Shown here: one piece after another, positions 1-7,370 of the stretch
Position numbering within the stretch: the first letter of the stretch is position 1
Layout of the letters: each line of letters starts with the position of its first letter
Assembly (NCBI RefSeq): GCF_017308075.1
Contig: NZ_JAFKFX010000023.1
Coordinates: 372,001 to 436,000 of the forward strand
Origin: Allobosea sp.
GTDB taxonomy: Bacteria > Pseudomonadota > Alphaproteobacteria > Rhizobiales > Beijerinckiaceae
Direction: 5' to 3'
Length of the DNA: 64,000 bases
Program-made: the position numbers and the translations under genes
The notes under the pieces: generated by a model
Seen by the model: only the letters and a program-made list of their open reading frames with translations
What the model was told of the DNA's origin: nothing
Database searches by the model: none

Positions 1-1
1 C

Positions 2-337
2 CGCACCCTTTACCAGGACCATTTCGGCGGGCTCGCGCTCGATGAGGGCGAGGGCGAGGCGATCGCCGCGGCCAATCGCGAGCAGGGCCATGTCGACATC
101 ACCTTCCTCGCCCATCACGGGGTCACCATCGGCGGGCCGTCGGTCGCGGTCGCCTTCGACGACCTCTATTTCCTCGAGCGTGCCTGCCGTCAGCAGGTGC
201 TGGCCATGTCGACCGGGCGGCCCCTGAAACTGATTCCGGAGGGCGAGATCGAGGCCACGGCGCGCGAATGGCGCCAGGTGCTGGTCTATCAGGCGACCAA
301 GCATTTCGAGGCGCTGCGCCGGATGGAAGGACTCTGA
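2..337 (+). CDS. Class II aldolase/adducin-family protein, C-terminal part
   Basis: The window opens inside this gene, so only the last 111 residues are visible and the start is missing. The reading frame contains an LAHHGV segment, which matches the second histidine pair that binds the catalytic metal in class II aldolases and L-fuculose-phosphate aldolase relatives. It is followed by a helical tail (FDDLYFLERACRQQVLA) typical of the end of this fold. The family cleaves or decarboxylates small hydroxy or keto acids with a zinc-type metal; the substrate here cannot be told. It converges on the racemase-like gene with only 7 bases between the two stops. Confidence 0.8.
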   Translation, partial: RTLYQDHFGGLALDEGEGEAIAAANREQGHVDITFLAHHGVTIGGPSVAVAFDDLYFLERACRQQVLAMSTGRPLKLIPEGEIEATAREWRQVLVYQATKHFEALRRMEGL

Positions 338-344
338 GCGGCGC

Positions 345-974
345 TCAGCCCAGCAGCCGCCTCAGCTTCCTGACCGCGCTCTCCGGCGTCGTCAGCACCG
401 GCTTTCCGGTCGCGGTCGCGACCGCAGGCGCAGCCCGTGCCAGGCTAAACTGGGCGAGCGCGATCACATCGCAATCCGCCAGCTCGCCCGCCGCCTGCGC
501 CGCCAGCCGGTCATGCTCCGGCCCGTCGCCGCGGTCGAGCGCTGCGAGCGCACCCTCGGCCAGCTTGGGCATCACCGTCAGCGACGCCGGAAACTCCGGC
601 GGCATCGACTGAAGCGTCGGCGCGAAGCTGGCGAGCAGGCCGATGCGGCCACCGAGCGCCTCCGCCTCCTCGATCATCGCCTCGTTCGGCTTCAGAACCG
701 GCATCGGCGCAAGTTCGCGCTGCACCGCCTCGATGCAAGGGCCGAAGGCCGAGCAGGTGAAGAGGATGCCATCGGCCCCGGTGGCCTTCGCATAGCGGGC
801 GAGGCTGAGGAAGCGCCCGGTCATCGCCTCGGAGATTCCGCCATCGCGGGCGAGATCGGCCGAGAGGCTGTCGTCGAGCAGGTTCATCAGCCTGGCTTCA
901 GGCCACAGCCGCGCAAACGCCGCCTCGATCGGCGGCGGCGAATGGCGCAGGGCATGGATCAGTGCGATTCGCAT
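345..974 (-). CDS. Aspartate/glutamate racemase-superfamily protein
   Basis: This 209-residue protein has the layout of the Asp/Glu/hydantoin racemase superfamily: an N-terminal IALIHALRHS strand-loop, a catalytic cysteine in LFTCSAFG (Cys74), and a second lobe starting near residue 108 (GRIGLLASF). True two-base racemases carry a second cysteine in the later lobe. Here the matching stretch reads ALAQFSLA (residues 172-179), so that cysteine is absent. One-cysteine members of this superfamily include decarboxylases and isomerases, so racemase activity is doubtful. It lies downstream of the amino-acid receptor and aminotransferase genes on the same strand, which suggests amino-acid or keto-acid catabolism. 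Confidence 0.75.
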   Translation of the reverse strand: MRIALIHALRHSPPPIEAAFARLWPEARLMNLLDDSLSADLARDGGISEAMTGRFLSLARYAKATGADGILFTCSAFGPCIEAVQRELAPMPVLKPNEAMIEEAEALGGRIGLLASFAPTLQSMPPEFPASLTVMPKLAEGALAALDRGDGPEHDRLAAQAAGELADCDVIALAQFSLARAAPAVATATGKPVLTTPESAVRKLRRLLG

Positions 975-1020
975 TTGGAAGCCAGTCCCTTCGGCTCAGG
1001 TGGTTCAGCCCGGCATAAGT

Positions 1021-1045
1021 CGCGCCGGCGCATGCGGCCGGCGCG
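1021..1045 (-). terminator. GC-rich hairpin after the amino-acid receptor gene
   Basis: CGCGCCGGC at 1021-1029 and GCCGGCGCG at 1037-1045 form a perfect 9-bp stem around a 7-base loop, 24 bases past the stop of the receptor gene on the minus strand. No T-run follows, so it may stabilise the 3' end or mark a Rho-dependent end rather than act as a classical intrinsic terminator. Confidence 0.4.
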
Positions 1046-1069
1046 GTGTGTTTCGCGGAAGCCGCCGCT

Positions 1070-2113
1070 TCAGCGGATCGGGTGCGGGTATTGCAGCCCG
1101 CCCTTCGAGGCGAGATCGTTCAGCCCGCGCTTCAATTGCAGCTTCGAGCCCATGCCGACGTTGCGCTCGAAGCTCTCGCCGTAATTGCCGACATGCTTGA
1201 TGATCCGGTAGGCCCAGTCGTTGCTCAGGCCGAGGCCTTCGCCGAACTTGCCCTCGACGCCCAGCAGGCGCTTGATCTCGGGATTGGTCGATTTCAGCAT
1301 CTCGTCGACATTGGCCTTGGTCACGCCGAGCTCTTCGGCGTTGAGCATGGCGTAGTGCGTCCACTTCACCAGATTGAACCAGCTCTCATCGCCGCGCTTT
1401 ACGGCCGGGCCGAGCGGCTCGCGCGAGATCAGGGTCGGCAGGATCATGAATTCGTCGGGCTTGGCGAATTTCAGCCGCTCGGCGGCAAGCCCGGAGGAAT
1501 CCGTGGTGAAGGCGTCGCAGCGTCCCGCCTCCAGCGCCTTGACCCCTTCCTCATTGGTGGCGAAGCCGATGATCTCGTATTTCAGATTATTGGCGCGAAA
1601 GAAGTCGGCGAGATTGAGCTCGGTGGTCGTGCCCTGCGTCACGCAGATCGAGGCGCCGCTCAGCCCCTTGGCCTCGCTGACACCGAGGGACTTGCGCACC
1701 ATGAAGCCCTGGCCGTCGAAATAATTGATGATCGGCCAGGACATGCCGGCCGAGGTGTCGCGCGACATGGTGTAGGTGGCGTTGCGGGCGAGCATGTCGA
1801 CCTCGCCCGATTGCACCACCAGGAAGCGCATTTGCGGCGTCGTCGGAATGAACTTGATCTTGTTCGGGTCGTTGAAGATCGCCGAGGAGACGGCCCGGCA
1901 AAGGTCGATGTCGAGCCCGTCCCAGCGTCCGTCCGGACCCTGCAGGCCGAAGCCGGGCAGGGCGATATGGTTGCCGCAGATCAGCTCGCCGCGCGCCTTG
2001 ACGCGGTCGAGCGTTCCCGACTGCGCCGCGGCCGGCGTCGAAAGCCCGATGGCTGCGAGGCCGATTGCGGCGAGGCCCGCCTGTTTCAGTCGTTTCACGC
2101 TCAGTTGTTTCAT
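1070..2113 (-). CDS. aapJ: General L-amino-acid ABC transporter substrate-binding protein (AapJ/BztA family)
   Basis: The 347-residue product begins with a signal peptide (MKQLSVKRLKQAGLAAIGL, cleavage near the AAA of STPAAAQSG) and continues with the family-typical start of the mature protein, VKARGELICGNHIALPGFG. Length and motifs fit the periplasmic receptor of the broad-specificity AapJQMP/BztABCD importers rather than the shorter HisJ type. The permease and ATPase genes that normally accompany it are not in this window, so it is an orphan receptor here. It follows the aminotransferase by 53 bases and probably shares its transcript. A class III aminotransferase and an RpiR regulator upstream suggest amino-acid uptake coupled to breakdown. 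Confidence 0.85.
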   Translation of the reverse strand: MKQLSVKRLKQAGLAAIGLAAIGLSTPAAAQSGTLDRVKARGELICGNHIALPGFGLQGPDGRWDGLDIDLCRAVSSAIFNDPNKIKFIPTTPQMRFLVVQSGEVDMLARNATYTMSRDTSAGMSWPIINYFDGQGFMVRKSLGVSEAKGLSGASICVTQGTTTELNLADFFRANNLKYEIIGFATNEEGVKALEAGRCDAFTTDSSGLAAERLKFAKPDEFMILPTLISREPLGPAVKRGDESWFNLVKWTHYAMLNAEELGVTKANVDEMLKSTNPEIKRLLGVEGKFGEGLGLSNDWAYRIIKHVGNYGESFERNVGMGSKLQLKRGLNDLASKGGLQYPHPIR

Positions 2114-2166
2114 GGCAGTTCCCCTTGGTTGAGGCGGGCTCTTTGGCGGCCCGCCTGGTGGTCTTT

Positions 2167-3504
2167 TCAGGCCGGCTGCACCGCCCCCAGCGCCGCGTCG
2201 ACCGCGTCGCCCAGCCGCTCGACGATGGTGTCGACGGTCGCGGCATCGATAATGAAGGGCGGGGCGAGCAGGACATGGTCGCCCGCCGTGCCGTCGACCG
2301 TGCCGCCCATCGGATAGATCATCAGGCCGCGCTCCATCGCCGCTTCCTTGATCCGGGCATTCAGTTTGAGTGCGGGGTCGAACGGCGTCTTGCTCGCGCG
2401 GTCGGCGACGATCTCGACGCCCCAGAAATGGCCACGCCCGCGAATGTCGCCGACATGGTGATGATTGCCGAAGCGCTCGCGCAGGCGCTGTTCCAGCCGG
2501 GCGCCCTGGCGCCGGACATTGGCGAGGAGGTCGTCGCGCTCGATCACCCTCTGCACGGCGAGCGCTGTGGCGCAGGCGAGCGGATGGCCGACATAGGTCT
2601 GGCTGTGCGGGAAGATGCCCGAGCCTTGCCGGACGGCTTCCGCGATCCGCTTCGAGACCAGCATGGCGCCGATCGGCGCATAGCCGCCGCCCAGCCCCTT
2701 GGCGATCGCCATCAGGTCCGGCGCCACACCCTCCTGCTCGCAGGCGTGCAGCGTGCCGGTGCGGCCCATGCCGCACATCACCTCGTCCAGGATCAGGAGC
2801 ACGCCATGGCGGTCGCAGATCTCGCGGATGCGCTTGAAATAGCCGGGTGCCGCGGTCGCCGCGCCCAGGGTCGCGCCGACCACGGTCTCGGCGACGAAGG
2901 CGCAGACGGTTTCAGGGCCGAGCTCCAGGATTTTCGCCTCGAGTTCGTCCGCGACGCGCAAGCCGTATTGCTCGGCGGTCTCATCGGGGCGGCGGCCGCG
3001 ATACTCGAAGCAGGGCGAGATGTGATGGCCCGGCATCAGCATGTCGGCGAAGGCGGCGCGGTCCTTCATCCGGCCGCCGACCCCGAGCGCGCCCAGCGTG
3101 ATGCCGTGATAGCTCTGCCGCCGCGAGATGAAGTTGACGCGTTTCAGCTCGCCCGTCTCGATGAAGTAGTGCCGCGCCAGCTTTAGGCAGGCCTCGATCG
3201 CCTCCGAGCCCGAGCTGCAGAAATAGACCGAGCCCATGCCGGCGGGCGCCCGCGCGATCAGGTGGTCGGCGAGTTCCTCGGCGGCGTCGCTGGTGAAGAA
3301 GCTGGTATGGGCATAGGCGAGCTTGTCGATCTGCGCATGCATCGCGGCGAGCACATCGGGATGGCCATGGCCGATGCAGGAGACCGCGGCGCCCCCCGAG
3401 GCGTCGATATGCTCGCGGCCGTCGCGGTCGCGCAGCAGGACGCCGGTGCCGGAGGCGGCGACGGGATAGGTCTTGCCGAGGACCCGGTGCAGGACATGGC
3501 TCAT
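2167..3504 (-). CDS. Class III PLP-dependent aminotransferase
   Basis: The 445-residue protein is a fold-type I, class III aminotransferase. It shows the phosphate-binding SSGSEAIEAC region near residue 98, the LDEVMCGMGRTG segment with the cofactor-contacting Asp240, and the Schiff-base lysine Lys269 in AIAKGLGGGYAP. Relatives transfer amino groups from omega-amino or alpha-amino acids to pyruvate or 2-oxoglutarate; the substrate is not visible in sequence. The start at 3504 is chosen because its ATG overlaps the stop of the RpiR gene (ATGA), a common sign of translational coupling. The reading frame stays open further upstream, but that part is antisense-like, arginine-rich and inside the regulator gene. 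Confidence 0.9.
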   Translation of the reverse strand: MSHVLHRVLGKTYPVAASGTGVLLRDRDGREHIDASGGAAVSCIGHGHPDVLAAMHAQIDKLAYAHTSFFTSDAAEELADHLIARAPAGMGSVYFCSSGSEAIEACLKLARHYFIETGELKRVNFISRRQSYHGITLGALGVGGRMKDRAAFADMLMPGHHISPCFEYRGRRPDETAEQYGLRVADELEAKILELGPETVCAFVAETVVGATLGAATAAPGYFKRIREICDRHGVLLILDEVMCGMGRTGTLHACEQEGVAPDLMAIAKGLGGGYAPIGAMLVSKRIAEAVRQGSGIFPHSQTYVGHPLACATALAVQRVIERDDLLANVRRQGARLEQRLRERFGNHHHVGDIRGRGHFWGVEIVADRASKTPFDPALKLNARIKEAAMERGLMIYPMGGTVDGTAGDHVLLAPPFIIDAATVDTIVERLGDAVDAALGAVQPA

Positions 3505-4394
3505 TTGCGGCCTCGCTTGGCGGCTCTGGGTTGGTGGAAGGTGCCGGCGGCGTGAAGCTCCGCCTCGTGGCGGGCGATGGCGGCGAGAGCGGCTGTGCCC
3601 TTGTGCGCTGTCATCAGCGCCGCCAGGCATTCGACTGCGGCGAAGGCCGGCGTCATCGTGTGGAAGAAGGACGGCGTTTCGGTCCGCACCAGCACCGTCG
3701 CATCGGCGAGAGCGGCGAGCGGCGAGAGCGGGCTGTCGGTCAGCGCGACGAGTTTGGCGCCCTTGGCCTTGGCCAGTTCGGCGGCTTGCAGGGTCAGGCG
3801 TGTGTAGGGCGAGACCGACACGGCGAAGAAGACGTCGTCGGGGCCGATCCGCCGCAGCGCATCGATGCCGCGTCCGCCCGTGCCGTCCGCAAGCACCGAG
3901 CCGGCGCCGATCAGGTCGCGAATATAGTCGAGCATATAGGCGGCCGGGAAGGCCGAGCGCAGCCCGAAGCAGAACACCGTCCGGGCCTCGGCCAGCAGGA
4001 TGGCGGCCCGTTCGAGCCGAGCCTGTGCGTCCGGTTCGCGCAAGGCCCTGAGATGCTCGGCGAGCGCTGCGAACATGTCCTGTGCGATCGCGCCGGCGCC
4101 CTCGTCGCCATGGCGCTGCATCAGTTCGCCGGCGCGGCCGGCAAAACCTTCCGGGCGCTGCCGCAGGGCGGTGGCATGGATCGCCCGCAACTCGTCATAG
4201 CCGGAAAGGCCGAAGCGCTGGGCGAGACGCGTCAGGGTCGCCGGCGAAAGGCTCGCCCGCTTCGCCTGCTCGCGCGTCGTCAGCAGCGCCACATCGGCGG
4301 GATGATCGAGCACCCAGCGCGCCGCCGCCTGCAATTGCTGCGGCAATTGCGCGAAACCTTCGGAGAGGGCGGCGGTCAGATGCGACTGGTCCAC
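3501..4394 (-). CDS. MurR/RpiR-family transcriptional regulator (HTH + SIS)
   Basis: The protein has 297 residues. Residues 1-80 form the RpiR helix-turn-helix domain, with the recognition region around ASLSPATLTRLAQRFGL (residues 47-63). Residues of about 125-260 form a SIS sugar-isomerase-like ligand domain (TVFCFGLRSAF, FFAVSVSPYT, ALTDSPLSPLAAL). The family senses phosphorylated sugars or related small molecules and often controls the operon it belongs to. It is the first gene of an RpiR / aminotransferase / AapJ transcript, with a 4-bp overlap to the aminotransferase, so local control of amino-acid use is likely. Confidence 0.88.
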   Translation of the reverse strand: MDQSHLTAALSEGFAQLPQQLQAAARWVLDHPADVALLTTREQAKRASLSPATLTRLAQRFGLSGYDELRAIHATALRQRPEGFAGRAGELMQRHGDEGAGAIAQDMFAALAEHLRALREPDAQARLERAAILLAEARTVFCFGLRSAFPAAYMLDYIRDLIGAGSVLADGTGGRGIDALRRIGPDDVFFAVSVSPYTRLTLQAAELAKAKGAKLVALTDSPLSPLAALADATVLVRTETPSFFHTMTPAFAAVECLAALMTAHKGTAALAAIARHEAELHAAGTFHQPRAAKRGRK

Positions 4395-4481
4395 GCGCCG
4401 ACGCTAGCAGGTCGGGTCTTGATATGAAACATCCAATTCAGAAGCCAGAAATGCGCGCGTTTGTTTCGTTTCCGCGAGGCG

Positions 4482-5075
4482 TCAGGGTCGGACCAGCAAT
4501 CCTTCGAGCAGGGCGTCGAAGGCTGCGATCGCCTTCTCGGACGCGGCGCGGCCATCGGCTGCATGGGCGATCCACTGTGCCGCATGCAGCGTCGCGCCCG
4601 CGATCAGCCGGGCGGCCGCTTCGGGGTCGATGGGAAGGATGACGCCGGCATCGCGCAGCTTGCCGAGGCTGTCGGTCATCGAGCTGATGCACGCGCTCTG
4701 CGTCGGCCAGGTCCAGGGGTCGCCGAGCACTGCCGGTCCGTCGCGTAGGACGATGCGCTGGATCTCGGGTTCGAGCGCCATCTCGACATAGGCGGCGCAT
4801 TCGTCGCGGAAACCGGTCCAGGGGTCCGCGGCGCGCGCGGAGACGGCGTTCAGCCGCTCGTTCATCTCGGCGTCGATCTCGGCGATCACCGCGGCGAGCA
4901 ATCCCTTCTTGTCGCCGAAATGATGGTAGAGCGCGCCGCGCGTCAGCCCTGCCGAGGCCGTGAGATCGTCCATCGAGGTCTCGGCATAGCCCACCGTGCC
5001 GAAGGCGGCGCGTGCCGCCTCGATCAGCTTGGTGCGGGTCTCGGCGATCATCAGCTGGCGCGGCCTGCGGCCCAT
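4482..5075 (-). CDS. TetR-family transcriptional repressor
   Basis: The 197-residue protein has the TetR N-terminal DNA-binding domain (residues 11-58), with the signature ALYHHFGDKKGLL just after the recognition helix (ASAGLTRG). The rest is a ligand-binding helical bundle with a C-terminal TetR_C fold (ALEPEIQRIVLRDGPAVLG). The start is supported by a GGAG ribosome-binding site a few bases upstream. The gene is divergent from an MFS permease, and the 118-base spacer carries three identical operator palindromes. Repression of both genes, relieved by a permease substrate, is the natural reading. Confidence 0.92.
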   Translation of the reverse strand: MGRRPRQLMIAETRTKLIEAARAAFGTVGYAETSMDDLTASAGLTRGALYHHFGDKKGLLAAVIAEIDAEMNERLNAVSARAADPWTGFRDECAAYVEMALEPEIQRIVLRDGPAVLGDPWTWPTQSACISSMTDSLGKLRDAGVILPIDPEAAARLIAGATLHAAQWIAHAADGRAASEKAIAAFDALLEGLLVRP

Positions 5076-5090
5076 TCATGTCTCCTTTCG

Positions 5091-5157
5091 CATACGTCTC
5101 GTATGTTAATTGACATACGAAACGTATGCAATTAGACGTTCACATACGCGCCGTATG
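5091..5157. promoter_or_regulatory. Triple operator CATACG-N3-CGTATG between TetR and MFS genes
   Basis: Three perfect 15-bp palindromes lie at 5091-5105 (spacer TCT), 5114-5128 (spacer AAA) and 5143-5157 (spacer CGC). Their centres are 23 and 29 bp apart. All six half-sites are identical while the spacers differ, which is strong evidence for binding by a dimeric repressor. The TetR protein encoded 16 bp away is the obvious candidate. The sites occupy nearly all of the promoter space for both divergent genes. Confidence 0.9.
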
Positions 5158-5193
5158 AGAATATCGCTGCGTCGCGACGGAGAATCTCAGTCA

Positions 5194-6402
5194 ATGCCCA
5201 ATCCTTACCGCGAGATCTTCCGGGCGCCCGGCGCGATCGGCTTCTCGGCTGCCGGCTTCGTCGCCCGCCTGCCCTTGTCGATGGTGACGATCGGCATCGT
5301 CACCATGCTTTCGCAGGCGCGCGGCGAGTACTGGCTGGCCGGTAGCGTCGCCGCGACCTTCGCGCTCGCCAATGCCCTGATCGCGCCGCAGATCTCGCGC
5401 CTGGTCGACCGTCATGGCCAGAGCCGCGTGCTGATCCCCGCGACGCTCGCGACCCTGGTCGCGCTCGCGGGGCTGATGCTGGCGACGCGCCTCGAGGCGC
5501 CCAGCTGGGTGCTCTTCCTGTTCGCCGCGCTTGCCGGTCTGGAGCCGAGCATGGCGGCGATGGTGCGAGCGCGCTGGACCGAGATCTATCGCGGCACGCG
5601 GCATTTGCGCACTGCCTTCGCCTTCGAATCGGTGGTCGACGAGATGGTCTTCATGATCGGCCCGGTGCTGGCGATCGGCCTCAGTGTCGCCTGGTTCCCG
5701 GAAGCCGGCCCGCTCGCCGCTACCATCCTGCTCGCCGTCGGCATGGCGCTTTTCGTCTGTCAGCGCGCGACCGAGCCACCCGTGCATCCCCAGGCGGCCA
5801 GCGCCGAGGGCTCGGCGATCCGACTCGGAGCCGTGCGTGTCGTCGCCCTGGTGATGGTCGCCGTCGGGGCGATCTTCGGCACGTCCGAGGTCACGACCGT
5901 CGCCTTTGCCGAGGCACAGGGCGACAAGGCGGCCGCCAGCCTGGTGCTCGCCGCCTATGCCGCCGGCTCGCTGATCGCCGGCCTCATCTTCGGCGCCCTG
6001 CATCTGCGCCTCTCGCTGGCGCAGCAATTCGTCCTCGCCATCGCCTTTTCGGCGGCGACGACCCTGCCGCTGCTCGCCATCGGCTCGCTCTGGTCGCTGG
6101 CCGCGGTGCTGTTCGTCGCCGGGGCCTCGATCTCGCCGACCGTCATTGTCGCCATGGCGCTGGTCGAGCGCCACGTGCCGCCCTCCAAGCTGACGGAGGG
6201 GATCACCTGGGTCATGACCGGTGTTGGCGTCGGACTGGCCCTGGGTTCGGCGGCGTCGGGTTGGCTGATCGACAATTACGGCGCAGCAGCCGGTTTCAGG
6301 GTGTCGGTCGCCGGCGGCTTCTCCGCGCTCGCCATCCTGCTGCTCGGCCTGCGCAGGCTGTCGGGCGACGCCTCGGACAGGGCGCGTCCGGCACTGGTCT
6401 GA
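5194..6402 (+). CDS. MFS transporter, probable drug/metabolite exporter
   Basis: The 402-residue protein is rich in hydrophobic segments and has about 12 predicted membrane spans. It carries the MFS loop motif SRLVDRHGQSRVLIP near residue 70 and a matching second-half repeat. The start at 5194 (MPNPYREIF) leaves the three operator palindromes outside the coding sequence; an in-frame ATG at 5110 would put them inside it and is therefore less likely. MFS exporters beside a divergent TetR gene usually expel the compound that the repressor senses. The substrate is unknown. Confidence 0.88.
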   Translation: MPNPYREIFRAPGAIGFSAAGFVARLPLSMVTIGIVTMLSQARGEYWLAGSVAATFALANALIAPQISRLVDRHGQSRVLIPATLATLVALAGLMLATRLEAPSWVLFLFAALAGLEPSMAAMVRARWTEIYRGTRHLRTAFAFESVVDEMVFMIGPVLAIGLSVAWFPEAGPLAATILLAVGMALFVCQRATEPPVHPQAASAEGSAIRLGAVRVVALVMVAVGAIFGTSEVTTVAFAEAQGDKAAASLVLAAYAAGSLIAGLIFGALHLRLSLAQQFVLAIAFSAATTLPLLAIGSLWSLAAVLFVAGASISPTVIVAMALVERHVPPSKLTEGITWVMTGVGVGLALGSAASGWLIDNYGAAAGFRVSVAGGFSALAILLLGLRRLSGDASDRARPALV

Positions 6403-6413
6403 GCGGGCGGAAC

Positions 6414-6441
6414 GGCCGCGCTTGCAACAAGGCGGCCTTTC
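6414..6441 (+). terminator. Possible intrinsic terminator after the MFS gene
   Basis: GGCCGC (6414-6419) and GCGGCC (6432-6437) form a 6-bp stem with a 12-base loop, followed by TTTCT. It is weak but sits 12 bases past the stop of the transporter gene. Confidence 0.4.
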
Positions 6442-6498
6442 TGTCATATGCCCAGCCTTCGATCGCCCGGCTGATAAGGGCTGCCGTGGCGATCGTTA

Positions 6499-6516
6499 TT
6501 TGCTTCCCGAAGCAAA
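6499..6516 (+). promoter_or_regulatory. Hairpin in the rpmI-rplT leader
   Basis: TTTGCTTC-CC-GAAGCAAA is a perfect inverted repeat with 8-bp arms, 46 bases before the rpmI start. In many bacteria the L20 protein binds the leader or the rpmI region of its own mRNA to repress translation. This hairpin could be part of such a leader or could be an operator; the two-base spacer argues for an operator or a remodelled stem rather than a simple RNA hairpin. Confidence 0.4.
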
Positions 6517-6562
6517 ATTCAAGCGGCGCCATTCGCGCGCTCGCGACCTATGAGGAGCTGAA

Positions 6563-6763
6563 ATGCCCAAGATGAAGACCAAAGCGGCCGCCAAGAAGCG
6601 GTTCAAGATCACCGGAACCGGCAAGGTGCTCGCAGCCCAGGCCGGCAAGCGTCACGGGATGATCAAGCGGACCAACAAGCAGATCCGCAACCAGCGTGGC
6701 ACGACGACCCTGTTCGAGGGCGATGCTGCCAACGTGAAGAAGTTCTTCCTCCCCAACGGCTGA
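6563..6763 (+). CDS. rpmI: Large ribosomal subunit protein bL35
   Basis: The 66-residue basic protein starts [15 protein letters not shown] and ends KFFLPNG, a clear match to bL35 in length and pattern. It binds 23S rRNA in the large subunit. A good ribosome-binding site (GAGGAG) lies 6 bases before the ATG. It is followed 28 bases later by rplT, the usual pair. The infC gene that precedes rpmI in many bacteria is not adjacent here; the upstream neighbour is an MFS transporter. Confidence 0.98.
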   Translation: MPKMKTKAAAKKRFKITGTGKVLAAQAGKRHGMIKRTNKQIRNQRGTTTLFEGDAANVKKFFLPNG

Positions 6764-6791
6764 CGCCTGACAACCTTTCCGGAGATCAAAC

Positions 6792-7166
6792 ATGGCTCGC
6801 GTGAAACGGGGCGTTACGTCCCACGCCAAGCACAAGAAGACACTGAAGGCCGCCAAGGGCTTTTATGGCCGCCGCAAGAATACGATCCGCGCCGCCAAGG
6901 CGGCCGTCGATCGGTCGATGCAGTATGCCTATCGGGACCGCAAGAACCGGAAGCGCACCTTCCGCGCCCTCTGGATCCAGCGCCTGAACGCTGCGGTGCG
7001 TGAGCACGGCCTGACCTATTCGGTCTTCATCGGCGGCCTGACCAAGGCCGGCCTCGAGCTCGACCGCAAGACCCTGTCGGCCCTCGCGATCGACGATGCC
7101 GCTGCCTTCGCCGCGGTCGTCGAGACGGTCAAGGGCGCGCTCGGCGCCGAGGCCCAGGCCGCCTGA
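6792..7166 (+). CDS. rplT: Large ribosomal subunit protein bL20
   Basis: The product has 124 residues and starts [16 protein letters not shown], with the basic RNA-binding N-terminal arm and the conserved [16 protein letters not shown] helix of bL20. The protein binds 23S rRNA early in 50S assembly and in several bacteria also represses its own mRNA. It forms an operon with rpmI and is closed by a strong intrinsic terminator. Confidence 0.98.
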   Translation: MARVKRGVTSHAKHKKTLKAAKGFYGRRKNTIRAAKAAVDRSMQYAYRDRKNRKRTFRALWIQRLNAAVREHGLTYSVFIGGLTKAGLELDRKTLSALAIDDAAAFAAVVETVKGALGAEAQAA

Positions 7167-7190
7167 GCGGTCTGACCTGATTGGATTGCG

Positions 7191-7222
7191 AAAGGCCGGC
7201 GGAAACGCCGGCCTTTTTCTTT
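7191..7222 (+). terminator. Intrinsic terminator of rpmI-rplT
   Basis: AAAGGCCGGCG (7191-7201), loop GAAA, and CGCCGGCCTTT (7206-7216) form a perfect 11-bp stem with a stable GNRA tetraloop, followed by a T-rich tail. It begins 24 bases past the rplT stop. Confidence 0.92.
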
Positions 7223-7240
7223 GCGTGGTTCGCAAGCTCG

Positions 7241-7352
7241 GCCCTCATCCTGAGGAGCGGACGAGGTCCGCGTCTCGAAGGATGATCGATGAGGCTCGCG
7301 AACTATCTGGACCATCCTGAGGCGCTGCTTTGCAGCGCCTCAGGATGAGGGC
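7241..7352. repeat. Intergenic palindromic repeat, family A (CCTCATCCTGAGG), copy 1
   Basis: The element begins GCCCTCATCCTGAGGAGC and ends with the inverted form CCTCAGGATGAGGGC. Its interior includes GTCTCGAAGGATG. A second copy occurs at 59686-59794. It lies between the rplT terminator and the LOG-family gene. The long terminal inverted repeats suggest a small non-autonomous palindromic unit of the kind scattered through rhizobial genomes. Confidence 0.75.
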
Positions 7353-7370
7353 TGTGAGAACAGGCGGCCG

